From the NCBI RefSeq assembly GCF_032362555.1, contig NC_083512.1, positions 7,924,001 to 7,988,000 on the forward strand: a DNA stretch of 64,000 bases, read 5' to 3'. Both the position numbers and the translations under genes were made by a program. This document shows, piece by piece, positions 45,241-55,653 of the stretch. Positions within the stretch are counted from its first letter, which is position 1; every line of letters begins with the position of its first letter. Under the pieces are notes generated by a model that was not told the origin of the DNA, searched no databases, and saw nothing but the letters and a program-made list of their open reading frames with translations. Source of the stretch: Amyelois transitella. Its lineage: Eukaryota > Arthropoda > Insecta > Lepidoptera > Pyralidae.

Positions 45241-45497
45241 TTGCCGAAAACTAATACAAAAAAGAATAGGACCACTCCATCCCTTTCCCATGGATGTCGT
45301 AAAAGGCGAGTACGAGGAGAGGCTCATAAACTTGGGATTCTTTTTTTAGGCGATAGGTTAGCAACCTGTCACTATTTGAATCTCAATTCTAGGTATTATT
45401 CAGCCAAATAACTGAATGTAGCCTATCAGTCTTTTCAAGACTGTTGGCTCTGTTTATACCCTGCAAGGGATATAGACGTGACTATATGTATGTATGA
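45241..45497 (-). repeat. Full copy of family A
   Basis: Reverse-oriented copy from 'cttgccgaaaactaatac' to 'gacgtgactatatgtatgt', with all internal blocks. Confidence 0.7.
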
Positions 45498-46348
45498 AAT
45501 AAATTATATAGATAGAAAATGAAAATCATATTTCAATAATATCAAATACATTTACAAATAGATCTATTATATTTCTTTCAGCTTGTATAAAATAATTATT
45601 TAAAATAATGCGCATAACGCATGTAACAATATTTTTGTTTGTTTGTAAACTTTTAATTGCACATAAAAAGAAATATAAGAAATTACATAGAAGTAATTGG
45701 ATTTAGAAGAATATGTACAATGGCGGACTTATCCTAATTGGGATTTCATCCAGTCAACCAAATTTTTTTTACTATTGCTTAAGTTAATAATTTAATTTCT
45801 AGTCGTTATAAAAATGATTGATTTCTATCTGATATTGTATTGTGCTAAGTTTGGAAGAATAGGTACGCGTATAAATAGCATGTGTAAGATTTCATCGCAC
45901 ATAATGGATTGAAGGCCGAAGTTACTCGTCAGCTTCCAAGTAACTGCATCAATCATCAATATTACATGGCAAGGTATAGCTGCAGTGCACCACCTCTAAT
46001 ATTATTACTATGAGTAATTCAGACAAGACGTACATCAAGTACCTATTTATCTCTTGTTGACGGAGCCAATATTCACATATTTAAGAAATAGGTAGAAACT
46101 ATGTTCCACATTGTTTTCTTTTGTATTTATGATCACTATAGTGACCCCATGTATGTTTTCTGTGTAAATGTAAAAAAAAAAAACTCGAACGTCATATCTG
46201 TGACAGGTTGCTAAAGATCTCCAAAAATGAAAAATGTCTAGTTCATAAGCCCGTTTTAGGCCTGCCGGAACAGCATAATAATTCTGTATTATTTATTAAT
46301 ATAATATTCAAAGAAGATCAAAAAAGAAAATTAAATTTAAAGTAACAA

Positions 46349-46570
46349 ACATACAATCACGTCTTTATCCCTTACGGGGTTGACAGAGCTATCAACTCCT
46401 GAGTCTGAAAGGCCACGTTCGGCTGTATGGCTTAATGATTAAATTGAGATTAAAAAAGATACAGGTTGCAAGCCCATCGCCTATAAGAAGAATCCCGAAT
46501 TTATTAGTCTATATCAAAATCTATGGAAGAGAGATATAGAAATTCTATTAAGTGCCCGAAAACACACGGC
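46349..46570 (+). repeat. Family A copy, diverged
   Basis: From 'catacaatcacgtcttta' to 'gaaaacacacggc', with a degraded third quarter. Confidence 0.7.
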
Positions 46571-48028
46571 GCCATTAATAATATTTTTATCATTATGTTT
46601 GATAAAAAGAGTGTTTTTATTTTTACTGTGCACACTAATTATTTGGTTGAGATAAAGCGTGAAGAGATACTAAACACACAAATTTTCGCATTCTTAATAC
46701 TAAAGTTGGGAATGATAGTTTTAAAACATGAACCTATTCTAATCTCGTCTCTAAATACACTCCCACTTCCCGCCTTCTTGTAAACTCTATTAAATCCGAC
46801 AAGGAAACGTTCTCTGCTTTCTCGAGTAAAACTTCCAGGTCCCACAATTGCTGTGTCAAACTTGTGAGATGTTTGTATTTATATCACGATCGCTATTTAA
46901 ACTTGGTTGTCTCAAAATAAAACAGGAACAATTTGGAAATCGCTTTAAATAACCATAATGTCATTAAAGCGCCCTAAAATCTTACCCATTTACAGAAGAC
47001 CCTCTTAATATTCATTAAAACTTTTGATGAACGCGGTTTAATCTATACATTTGAAAACAGCCCTCGTTTTAACATAGTTCACTTATTTTGCGGAAAATAT
47101 ATTTAATTCTTACGTTTGTTCGTCATTTATAATTATTTTATACAATCATACAAATACTTCGAATATTCGAAATATTAATTGAACTAAAATGACGGCAGTC
47201 CATTCTAGTGTGTTGTCGCCAATTCCAAGCAAATATTTTTTAACAAATAATAAATTTCGTCTTCTTTGAAAATATTAACTATCTAGCTATCATTCATTGT
47301 TCAAGAGAAACAGCCTGGTGGTCAGACAGACAAAATGGGAACAAAGTTAAATTAATCCTAAGTCCCGTTTTTCATTTTGGGTATGAAACTCTAAAAGTGA
47401 ATAACGCATAAAATATCATAACTTTTTTGGACCCAATGAATCATTGCTCCTTGAATCCATATTTTACGACGAGTAATATCTAAGATGCTATATATTTTGG
47501 ATCGGTAACCGGCTATAAAAGTTTTTCAACTTCAAGACGATATCATCCATCTTGAAGGATACTACGAAGTCGATTTTCTTGCAAATATTTACAAAGACAT
47601 TGCAAGTGCAATATTACTTTTCAACTTTTTAACTCATATGTAGGTATGTATATATGTTCACGACAACTAAGTGAAATTGAAAACGTTAATCCGTTGGGAA
47701 TAACCAGACTAAAATAACGTAAAATATAATCTCTAGACATATTTTACAGCTAAGGAGATTTTTTAATAATAATTAAAAAAATGTCACTGTAAAATTTATT
47801 AAAAATACTTAGTTCCATTTTTGTATAAAAACAGATCTACTCCTTATATAAAAATCGTAGCATAAAATCTTCGTTACAGTGCAGCTACACTTTTTCGTAG
47901 CTTCACCGTAGCGCTTCGTAGAGCTAGCGTAGTTGAGGTCGTAGAAGTTAGCCAAGGTTTCCAAACCATTTTTTTTTATTTTTCTCCTGATTTAAACTGT
48001 AATTCATGTCGATCACTTAATAATTTCG

Positions 48029-48199
48029 AAGGCCTTTGTGCCGCAGCGGTAGTGCGCTTGTCTGTGATACGGTAGGTCCCGGATTCAAACCCGGCGAAGG
48101 CATAATGAGGAAAGAACTGATAGTTATAATTTCGTAATACAACTTACTTCGAGGCTAACTCAATCTGTTGAATTTGACCCGTATATATTTTTTATTCAT
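48029..48199 (+). repeat. tRNA-derived SINE, family B, plus strand
   Basis: Begins 'aaggcctttgtgccgcagcg' with a B box variant 'ggattcaaacccgg', then a shortened body missing the 'gattggcctgggtc' block, and the 'actcaatctgttgaatttga' end. Older than the copies at 23.3, 41.2 and 59.4 kb. Confidence 0.75.
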
Positions 48200-49266
48200 T
48201 TTCATTACAATAAAGATTTTCAATATAAGTGGAAATACTATACTGAAAAAATTATCAATTTTCTTACAGAGTGATTATTAAAATGGTAGAGGTGAATAAA
48301 TTATTTTAAGTTAAAAATTGGCTTTTGAACGGGGTTTGATTTCAAATTTTCAGGAACCATTTGACATCTGTTAAACAATAATTAGCCAACGTCTAGTTTT
48401 AGTAATTAAATCTATGAGCCTGCTCCTTGAGTCAAGATTTTTTTGCCCAGCTTTTTAAGGTCCCCATGAAGGCCATCTGAGCTGTCCGCAGTTTTGTTTA
48501 GACGTCCAGTTAGCAATCAACCAATGTAAGTGAAACCTTATTGGCTTTGTTGATTTGGTGCGAGAACGCAGTTATAGAAAAATGTCTACTAATCCAATAG
48601 TGTGTTGTAATTGACCCTTTCATAAACTTTATGAAGATTAATTTTGGATTAAGCTTCAAGGGTAGACCTTGTTCGTAACTTAATATGATATCCATATTAC
48701 ATTGAAGACGTTCGGGTAAAATTCGGATCAAGAGTGCCCTAAATCTGAAGATTCGCCTGCCTACCACTCCCGGAGTAAGGGTGTGACTTCATGTGGTGTG
48801 ATGTCATGAGTATAAAGCTATAGAGGAATATAAACTATTACACAAAATTTCTCAAGTTTGTACTATATAACATGATATTCCCACAAGGTTTGACAGTAAA
48901 AATGAATGGGCTTCATTTGAACTAACATCCAACAAGACTTCCTTAGACCTGATCTTTCTTACCAAGTCTTCTTATCAAGTCGTATAGACTCCCATTCCTT
49001 ATAAAAAAAAAACAACGATAAAGGTCGCCGGCTAAGCCTAGTGTAAAACTAAAAAGGGTTTTTAAGATTCTCAGTCGATGTAACGCGGTGACTTGCGGGA
49101 CCTTACGGGACGCATATTGTACGCATTCGTAATGGAACCTTTTCTGCAACCTTTCACAACTCACTCAATAGGCAGCGGTTATGTTGCCCTTTTCCAACGA
49201 CAAGTCACTAAGGGTTGTGGATAGTACAGTCAGTAAAAGAAATTGGTCTCCAGACCTTTGGGGAAT

Positions 49267-49447
49267 ATATTCACGTCTTTATCACTTGAGGGGTAGACAA
49301 AGCCACCAGTCTTGAAAAGACTGAAAGGCCAGAATTAGTGACAGGTTGCGAGCCCATCGCCTACATGAAGGATCCCAAGTTTATTAGCGTTTCCCTTAAT
49401 CGTCTTTTACAATATCCATACGAAAGATATGTAGAGGTCCTACTCTA
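49267..49447 (+). repeat. Family A copy, diverged
   Basis: Contains 'tcacgtctttatcacttgag', 'gtagacaaagccaccagtct' and 'gttgcgagcccatcgcctac'; the central part is deleted and the right end is degraded. Confidence 0.65.
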
Positions 49448-50064
49448 AAGGGCTTCATATTATAATGTACATATTCTTTCTGGTAAATAGATTCCTTCTA
49501 ATTAATTCAAATTATTTCAACATAGATTCGTAAACATTATCCAGCCCGCAAGACAGTGATAGTTTTTCGCGCGATATAAATAGCTACGCGCGTGCCTTGC
49601 TACGGAGGCTAAGGTAATATAAGTAAGGTTTCACTCATATCCTCACCTCTCTGGCAAGGGCTGAAGTCCGCTTATGACCACGATCTTGGAATGAGTAAGT
49701 CAAATTTTACCCGAAGCGACTTACGTCTAACCTTGCAAGGCAACTTAAACCATATAGGATAGGAACATGATTTCTTAACTCGGATATTCCACTCGAAAAC
49801 CTACTATGGAAACGCACTCTAATTTTTTAATATAGATAATGGTGTTTTTAGTAGTCAGTCAGTTCACAGAATAGATTTCAATTAGGATTAGAAACATCGT
49901 CATGACATAGGAACAAAGTACCGTTTCCTGGAATATACGTTTTATGCACTAGAACTTAGCCGAGGTAAAGAGTAGTGGGCATTACACAAATCGTTACTAA
50001 AGAAATAAAATCATTTTCGAGAACCCGAGTAAAGATATATTTATATTATTTATATATACCTACA

Positions 50065-50700
50065 AGCTGTGCCCGCAACTTCGTCCGCGTGGAATAGTTA
50101 TTTTGGGCATTATTGAAGCCCTCAAGGGTGAATAATTTTCCCCGTATTTTTCACATTTTCCATTATTTATTTGCTTCTTATAGTTGCAGCTTGATTTTAT
50201 ATATGAAAAAAAAATGAAAAAAGATTTATTTTTTTCCACAACATACCAATATACAAAATTAAATTTATATTGGGAGGTGGACTGGAGCCTAAACTAGGTT
50301 AGACCTGTATTTCAGGCCTCCAGGTTACCCACCCGTGGCTATAGCCTAAAGCCTACCTCTATTCAACGCAAAAAGAATTTTTCAATTCGAACCAGTAGTT
50401 CCTGGGATTAGCGCGTTCAAACAAAAAAAAACAAACTCTTCAGCTTTATAATATTAGTATTAGTATAGATAAATATAATAATTAATTATTTATAGCTTTT
50501 TATATCGATTAAAAAATGACGAAGTTCCATACAAATTGCACCCACTATTTCATCCACTTGGGATAGAATTTCAGGATAAAAAGTAACCTCTATTCTTTCT
50601 AATCCAGGTTAATAACTATATCTGTGCCGAATTTCGTTCAGATCCGTTTAGTAGATTTTGCGTGATGCGCGTATAAACATACAGACAGACAGAAAGACAA
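50065..50700 (+). repeat. RTE-like non-LTR tails flanking the DIRS element
   Basis: Two overlapping tail-like pieces: 'aagctgtgcccgcaacttcg' at about 50065 and a second from about 50520 with 'ccgaatttcgttcagatccg' and 'aaacatacagacagacagaa' near 50680. These are typical 3' ends of RTE-type elements. The DIRS element starts about 125 bp after the second. Confidence 0.5.
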
Positions 50701-50832
50701 AAATTCAAAAAAAATGTTTTGGCTTCTATTGACCCTAAAAAGACCAATATCTTCAATGTACAGACAAAGTTCAGTTACAGTTTTATTATATGTATGGATT
50801 GGATTTGCGATAAGGTTTTTAATATTATGCTC

Positions 50833-51008
50833 GTGTTTCGTCCTCAAGATTAGCAAGATTATGGTTTGTTTACACATGTAGTTACACATGACATGTGCCG
50901 CCACAGCAGTGAATATTTGAGGTAGTCAAAAAAAAAAAAATATATTGAACAAAATGTGGGTAGGACGCGCTATTCGCTTGGCTGCCAACTTCTTATTTCA
51001 TACTCATT
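50833..51008 (+). repeat. Left inverted terminal repeat of DIRS element
   Basis: From 'gtgtttcgtcc' to 'catactcatt'. Matches the reverse complement of 55844-56020 along its length, including a 13-A run, with one small difference near the outer end ('tcaagatt' against 'gaagagatt'). It differs from the right repeat only at the terminal ~10 bases. Confidence 0.9.
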
Positions 51009-51013
51009 CACAT

Positions 51014-51018
51014 TCAGT
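51014..51018 (+). promoter_or_regulatory. Candidate initiator of the DIRS transcript
   Basis: TCAGT, the arthropod initiator core, lies just inside the left terminal repeat and 46 bp before the first gag ATG (51064), followed by GC-rich 'gctccgccacagcacgtcgc' that could serve as downstream promoter sequence. No TATA box at the expected distance. Confidence 0.3.
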
Positions 51019-51063
51019 GCTCCGCCACAGCACGTCGCGCTTTTTATAAATTATTTCTTAATT

Positions 51064-52618
51064 ATGTCTTCTCGAAAACGTTTCAATATTGATTCTGTCG
51101 AATTGAAAAAATTACTTAAAAAAGTAAAAAATTTAGAAAAGAAAGTCAATGATCGTAAACGTCGTCGGATAATTGAAGAAAGTTCTTCATCATGTTCATC
51201 GTCATCAGAATTGGCGGTTTCTTCACCAGCTCGGAGCCGTGCGCAGTCACCGGAAAACCTAGAAGGTACCTAGGATTAAACTTTATTGTGCTTAAAATAG
51301 CTTCCCCTGTGTTTGCGGTATAACAAATAAATCAGAGTTATACCTACACACCAACAGTAATTGCTTGACCTGCTGTTAGAAGCTATGCATTACTGGGTTT
51401 GCGATATAACAACTTATCTGAGTTATATCTACCCACAAGACAGTAATGTTTCTTAATTCCACGCTGCTATTCAAGGACCTGCGTCGGGAATCCTTCATCT
51501 GTAGGATATCGCATTACTGGGTTTTTCGGTATAACAAATAACAGAGTTATATCTACCCACTATATAGTAATGCCTTCTATTGCACATGCGGTTTTTTTAC
51601 CGTTCATTTCGGGTTTACAACATTGTTGTTACCCAAGTACCCACTTGCAATAATGCAACGTGTAATTAACGGCAGTAGCATTTAACGGCATAAAATTAAT
51701 TTTTCAGGCGGAATCCAGCAAGTTCCCGTTGATGTCCATGACATCCCACGGCTTCACAGCCGTTCACCCAGCCCATGTAGGGGTAATCTCGTCGCCGAAA
51801 AAGAGATGTTACCGTTGACCTGTCCTCCTACTGCTAATACGGAGATTCTCGATGAGAATCTTATAGAACTAGATAGTTCTATTTTGGAAATTCTTGGAGA
51901 AGATCCCACGGCAGCTACCACATATGGTAAAGATATTCAAAAAGACCTGGCCGTTCGACTTGAGCATATCGCAACACAAGGGTTATCAAAGGAAACCCGC
52001 AAGGAGTTGCTCGAAAAATTCCTCATACCGAGTAATTGTACTCTTATTGATGCACCAGCCATTAATCCTGAAATAAAGGGCGCTATACCTATAGTAGTTG
52101 CAAAAAGAACTAAAGCTATGGAATACAAACAAAAACAATTAGCTGGTGCTATTGCGGGTCTCAGTATAATCATAACTCAATTAATTAACAAGAAAGATTC
52201 TAACTCGGAAATACTAAAAAATTTAATGGATGTTTGTCGGTTACTGTGTGACTGTCAACACAATGATTCTGTTACAAGGAAGGGATTTATTCTGAGCACT
52301 CTTAAGAAAGATATGAAAGAACAAATAGAAAATACTAAAATAGATAAGTTTTTATTCGGTAATGACTTGGCCGAAACTTTAAAAGCCGCTAAGGCTATAA
52401 ATAAATCTAGTGCTGAACTTAAGCCAGTTCCTGTCAAGCAACCTACAAGAAAAGCAGCTAATTTCTCTTCAAAAAACGTGAAAGCACCCCCGAATCGTCG
52501 GGGGACTACATCAACATCACAAAGACCCCAGGAGACTGCGCCGGAGCGGCGGACGAAGCTTCAGCGCGCCAGCTCGTCGAGGACATCGCAGCGAGCGTCG
52601 AGACACAACCACCGCTAA
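51064..52618 (+). CDS. DIRS ORF1, Gag-like protein, probably spliced (370 aa)
   Basis: Proposed exons 51064-51265 and 51708-52618. Exon 1 starts MSSRKRFNIDSVELKKLL with a basic coiled-coil-like stretch (residues about 10-35) and a Ser-rich tract; its last base and the first two of exon 2 make Gly. The acceptor is strong ('aattaatttttcag'), the donor weaker (GTACCT). Exon 2 is open for 32 codons before its first ATG (51806), which only makes sense if translation enters from upstream. The main body has helical sequence (ILGEDPTAATTYGKD) typical of DIRS Gag-like proteins, and a basic Arg/Ser/Thr-rich tail that could bind RNA. Function: presumably packages the element RNA. Without splicing the first frame ends at 51273 and a 270-aa form from 51806 remains possible. 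Confidence 0.7.
51266..51707 (+). other. Probable intron in DIRS gag, with three hairpin units
   Basis: 442 bp, stop codons in all frames, removed to join ORF1. It carries three diverged copies of one imperfect stem-loop: 51309-51364, 51387-51448 and 51511-51573. Each has CATTACTGGGT-like left arm, GATATAAC/GTTATATC inner stem and ACCCA...AGTAATG right arm. Spliceosomal introns have been proposed in other DIRS elements. Confidence 0.5.
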
Positions 52619-54495
52619 ATTCGGTAAAATATGCCGGTAGACTTTCTCATTTCTACTGCCAATGGAAATGTTTGACCAACGATCCTACCGTCTTATCATG
52701 GATAAAAGGTTATGAAATACCTTTCATTGAACCACCAGTTCAGACAGTGTTGTATCAACGAACGACATTGCCTTCTAGTACTGAGAAAAAATATTTCGCA
52801 AAAGCCGTTCATAACCTTTTATCTATTGGAGCAATATCTACATGTGAACCCTGCGAAGGTCAATTTATTTCAAAGGTATTTTTAATACCAAAACCAAATG
52901 GAAAAATGAGATTTATACTAAACCTTAAACAACTTAATAAATATATTAAAACTTGTCACTTCAAATTAGAAGATTTAAGGACAGCTGTAAAACTTATCTC
53001 GAAAGATTGTTTTATGAGTACAGTTGACATAAAAGATGCCTATTTTTTTATAAAAATCCATCAAAATTCGAGAAAGTACCTTCGATTTTCCTTAAACAAT
53101 CAACTGTACGAGTTCAACGTTTTGCCTTTTGACCTTAACACTGCTCCATTTGTTTTTACAAAAATTATGAAACCCATTGTTAAACTCCTTAGACAATGCG
53201 GGTACATTTCAATTATTTATTTAGATGATATTTTTTTAATTGGAGATACCTATGAATCTTGTTTAGAAAATGTATCAAAAACTATAAAACTTTTAACCTC
53301 ACTAGGTTGGGTAATAAACGAAGAGAAAAGTGTTCTTAAACCAAGTACATCAAGTAGATTTTTGGGGTTTATATTAGACTCTAAGCAAATGGAAATTAGT
53401 ATACCTTCAGAAAAAATAAATAGAATTAAAAAAGAACTAGAAAAATTCATTAAATTAAATCGTTGTAAGATAAGAGACTTCGCTAGCTTACTAGGTTTGC
53501 TGGTATCTGCCTGTCCTGCTGTCGAGTATAGCTGGCTTTACACAAAAGAGTTTGAAAGATGCAAATTCTTAAATTTACAACCTGATACAGATTACGATAA
53601 ATATATGACCTTACCAAAATCATTAAATAAGGATTTTACTTGGTGGCTTAGAGCTATTAGGCACCCAAAATGTAAAATCAAGGACGAGGTCTTCGAATTA
53701 GAGATTTTTACGGATGCCTCAACTACAGGGTGGGGTGCCGCATGTGGTAAAAATACTGCCAGCGGCCCTTGGAGCGCAGATGAACAAAATAGACACATTA
53801 ACTATTTAGAGACCTTAGCCGCATTCCTTGGCCTTAAGACCTTTGCAAAATATTGTTATGATGTTCAAATTCTTTTAAGGATTGATAATACAACCGCTAT
53901 TTCGTATATAAATCGAATGGGTGGAATTCAATTCCCTCATCTTACGCAAATCACAAAGGAATTATGGCAATGGTGTGAAATGCGACAAATCCATGTTTAT
54001 GCATCATACATCAATTCCTCAGCTAATAACATTGCTGATGCGGAATCTAGAAAACCGCATCCTGATATAGAATGGGAACTCGCAGATTGGGCTTTTCTTC
54101 AAATAGTTGATAGTTGGGGACTCCCAGAAGTTGATATTTTTGCAAGCAGAATTAATGCTAAATGCAATAAATATATTTCTTGGCATAGAGACCCAGACGC
54201 AGTATTTGTCAACGCTTTTACAATATCTTGGTCAAATATATTTTTTTATGGATTTCCTCCATTTGCCATAATTCTTAAAACTCTTCGTAAAATTATATGT
54301 GATAAGGCCAAAGGAATCTTAATTGTTCCTCATTGGCCCACACAACCGTGGTTTCCATTATTTAGGAGCCTTCTTCAAACTGAACCAGTAATATTCAGAT
54401 GTGGTGATAATTTAATTTTATCTCATTCCAGCCCTCGCAACATGCATCACCAGATTACCCTGGTTGCAGGGCTATTATCCGGTCAGCGCTTCTAG
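52462..54495 (+). CDS. DIRS ORF2: reverse transcriptase / RNase H and C-terminal DIRS domain
   Basis: Frame -1 relative to gag, open from 52462, overlapping gag by 157 nt. The first in-frame ATG is about 440 nt in, inside the RT domain, so it is best read as a Gag-RT fusion made by frameshifting (total about 996 aa). Visible: DIRS-type entry sequence YAGRLSHFYCQWK and LSWIKGYEIPF, RT motif A STVDIKDAYF, motif B-like NVLPFDLNTAPFVFTK, catalytic YLDD (53218-53229), then FLGF and RNase H blocks FTDASTTGWG (Asp), HINYLETLAAF (Glu), RIDNTTAI (Asp) and NNIADAESR (Asp). The end (VDIFASRIN, VPHWPTQPWFP) is the conserved tail seen in DIRS polyproteins, sometimes annotated as a methyltransferase-like domain. 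Odd: Asp replaces the usual Gly in LPFGL. It copies the element RNA into DNA. Confidence 0.9.
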   Translation, partial: FLFKKRESTPESSGDYINITKTPGDCAGAADEASARQLVEDIAASVETQPPLNSVKYAGRLSHFYCQWKCLTNDPTVLSWIKGYEIPFIEPPVQTVLYQRTTLPSSTEKKYFAKAVHNLLSIGAISTCEPCEGQFISKVFLIPKPNGKMRFILNLKQLNKYIKTCHFKLEDLRTAVKLISKDCFMSTVDIKDAYFFIKIHQNSRKYLRFSLNNQLYEFNVLPFDLNTAPFVFTKIMKPIVKLLRQCGYISIIYLDDIFLIGDTYESCLENVSKTIKLLTSLGWVINEEKSVLKPSTSSRFLGFILDSKQMEISIPSEKINRIKKELEKFIKLNRCKIRDFASLLGLLVSACPAVEYSWLYTKEFERCKFLNLQPDTDYDKYMTLPKSLNKDFTWWLRAIRHPKCKIKDEVFELEIFTDASTTGWGAACGKNTASGPWSADEQNRHINYLETLAAFLGLKTFAKYCYDVQILLRIDNTTAISYINRMGGIQFPHLTQITKELWQWCEMRQIHVYASYINSSANNIADAESRKPHPDIEWELADWAFLQIVDSWGLPEVDIFASRINAKCNKYISWHRDPDAVFVNAFTISWSNIFFYGFPPFAIILKTLRKIICDKAKGILIVPHWPTQPWFPLFRSLLQTEPVIFRCGDNLILSHSSPRNMHHQITLVAGLLSGQRF
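52471..52504 (+). promoter_or_regulatory. Programmed -1 ribosomal frameshift signal between Gag and RT
   Basis: The gag codons TCA AAA AAC at 52469-52477 contain the canonical slippery heptamer A AAA AAC in the correct phase. Nine bases later a hairpin of seven perfect, mostly G-C pairs follows: CCCCCGA (52487-52493), loop ATCG, TCGGGGG (52498-52504). Slipping by -1 enters the ORF2 frame directly (next codon CGT at 52477), which is open from 52462 and lacks its own ATG. All elements and spacing agree with known -1 signals of retroelements. Confidence 0.75.
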
Positions 54496-55454
54496 GAAGA
54501 AATATTCCTGCTCCTACCATCAAAATAATGATAGCTTCACTTTCGTCAAATTCAATTAAACAATATAATACCTATATTAAAAAATGGTATTTATATTGCA
54601 TGAAAAATAACTTAGATATTTACCATGCTGATATCTCGAATATCCTTAAATTCCTTACTGATTTATATGAATTAGGTGCACAATATAGCACGCTCAATAG
54701 CTGCAGATCAGCGCTAAAATTAATTTTTGGAGAAAATATCTGCGGCGATGATAGCATCCGTCGTTTCTTTAGAGGAATATTTAAATTGCGTCCTCCTCAA
54801 CCCAAGTACAATCTTACTTGGGATACTTCACAAGTTTTAGACCATTTATCCACTTGGTACCCGAATGAGTCTTTGTCATTAGAGAAAATTTCTAAAAAAT
54901 TAATAACTATACTTGCCCTAATCACGGCTCATAGGGCACAAACTTTGTCGAAAATTTATATTCACAATATCGATATGCGTAATAGTGAAATTTTGGTTAA
55001 AATACCCGATTTTATTAAAACTTCTCGCCCTGGCGTACTACAACCAGTATTAGTCATACCATATTTTTTAGATAGACTAGAAATTTGCCCAGCTAAAACA
55101 CTTTGTTCTTATATAGAAATAACAAAGGACTTACGTGGGAATATTCAAAATTTATTTATAAGTCTGAAAAGACCATACAAACCTGTTACCTCGCAAACGT
55201 TATGCAGGTGGATAAAAGACGCACTTAAAAGTAGTGGCATTGACGTATCTTTGTTCACGGCACACAGCACTAGGCATGCTGCTACTTCTAAGGCCATGAA
55301 ACTCGGAATAAATTTAGATTTAATAAGAAAGACCGCAGGTTGGAGTGGAACCTCAAATACGTTTATAAAATTTTATAATCGTTCTATCAGAGATAATATG
55401 AGTAATGATCAATTTGCTAAGAGCATTGTAAGAAATTCTTTAAATAATAGTTAA
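54411..55454 (+). CDS. DIRS ORF3: tyrosine recombinase (308 aa from ATG 54528)
   Basis: The DIRS integration enzyme, which joins the circular DNA copy to the target by tyrosine-mediated strand exchange. From ATG 54528 the protein has an N-terminal SAM-like core-binding region (about residues 1-90) and a catalytic domain with Arg136 (TAHRAQT), His246 and Arg249 (HSTRH), Trp272 (AGWSG) and nucleophile Tyr283 (KFYNR): the complete R-H-R-W-Y set. The frame is open upstream from 54411, overlapping ORF2 by 85 nt, and that part (QHASPDYPGCRAIIR) looks like conserved DIRS recombinase sequence although no ATG precedes it. Either initiation is at 54528 or the longer form arises by another recoding or reinitiation event. 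It is -1 relative to ORF2, but I find no slippery heptamer in the overlap. Confidence 0.9.
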   Translation, partial: FNFISFQPSQHASPDYPGCRAIIRSALLGRNIPAPTIKIMIASLSSNSIKQYNTYIKKWYLYCMKNNLDIYHADISNILKFLTDLYELGAQYSTLNSCRSALKLIFGENICGDDSIRRFFRGIFKLRPPQPKYNLTWDTSQVLDHLSTWYPNESLSLEKISKKLITILALITAHRAQTLSKIYIHNIDMRNSEILVKIPDFIKTSRPGVLQPVLVIPYFLDRLEICPAKTLCSYIEITKDLRGNIQNLFISLKRPYKPVTSQTLCRWIKDALKSSGIDVSLFTAHSTRHAATSKAMKLGINLDLIRKTAGWSGTSNTFIKFYNRSIRDNMSNDQFAKSIVRNSLNNS

Positions 55455-55548
55455 ATTTATGAAAGAGTACCCACATTGATTGTTGTACTTACATTAAATG
55501 TTACTCTTTATTTAATTGTTACACTTACTGTTTTCTCTAAAAAATTAT

Positions 55549-55554
55549 AATAAA
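55549..55554 (+). terminator. Polyadenylation signal of DIRS transcript
   Basis: AATAAA 95 bp after the recombinase stop, followed by 'cattttgcagtttagtttat'. It lies before the internal complementary region, so an mRNA ended here would not carry that region; a genomic RNA must read past it. Confidence 0.45.
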
Positions 55555-55653
55555 AGCCTTCATTTTGCAGTTTAGTTTATTTTATAAACATTCATTACAT
55601 GTATCATAGATATATCTGTGATATGTGGATGTTCACGCTTCTTCTCTCAACGT

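Larger units (their letters stand above)
35182..50823. other. Long non-coding region, no gene supported
   Basis: Possible giant intron or intergenic DNA. Contains family A copies (36571-36780, 46349-46570, 45241-45497 minus, 49267-49447, partial at 39480-39580 and 42526-42585), family B SINEs (41211-41460 minus, 48029-48199 plus, fragment 40015-40095), family D (about 40285-40370), the inverted partner repeat (43050-43335), a nested inverted-repeat block (41655-42031), family C (about 49600-49760) and an RTE-like tail (50065-50700). No open frame of more than 88 codons shows a domain. Confidence 0.6.

Noticed and set aside
50638..50904. 88-codon minus-strand frame at the left end of the DIRS element
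   Set aside because: It crosses the element boundary from flanking RTE-like sequence into the terminal repeat, so it cannot be a conserved gene.
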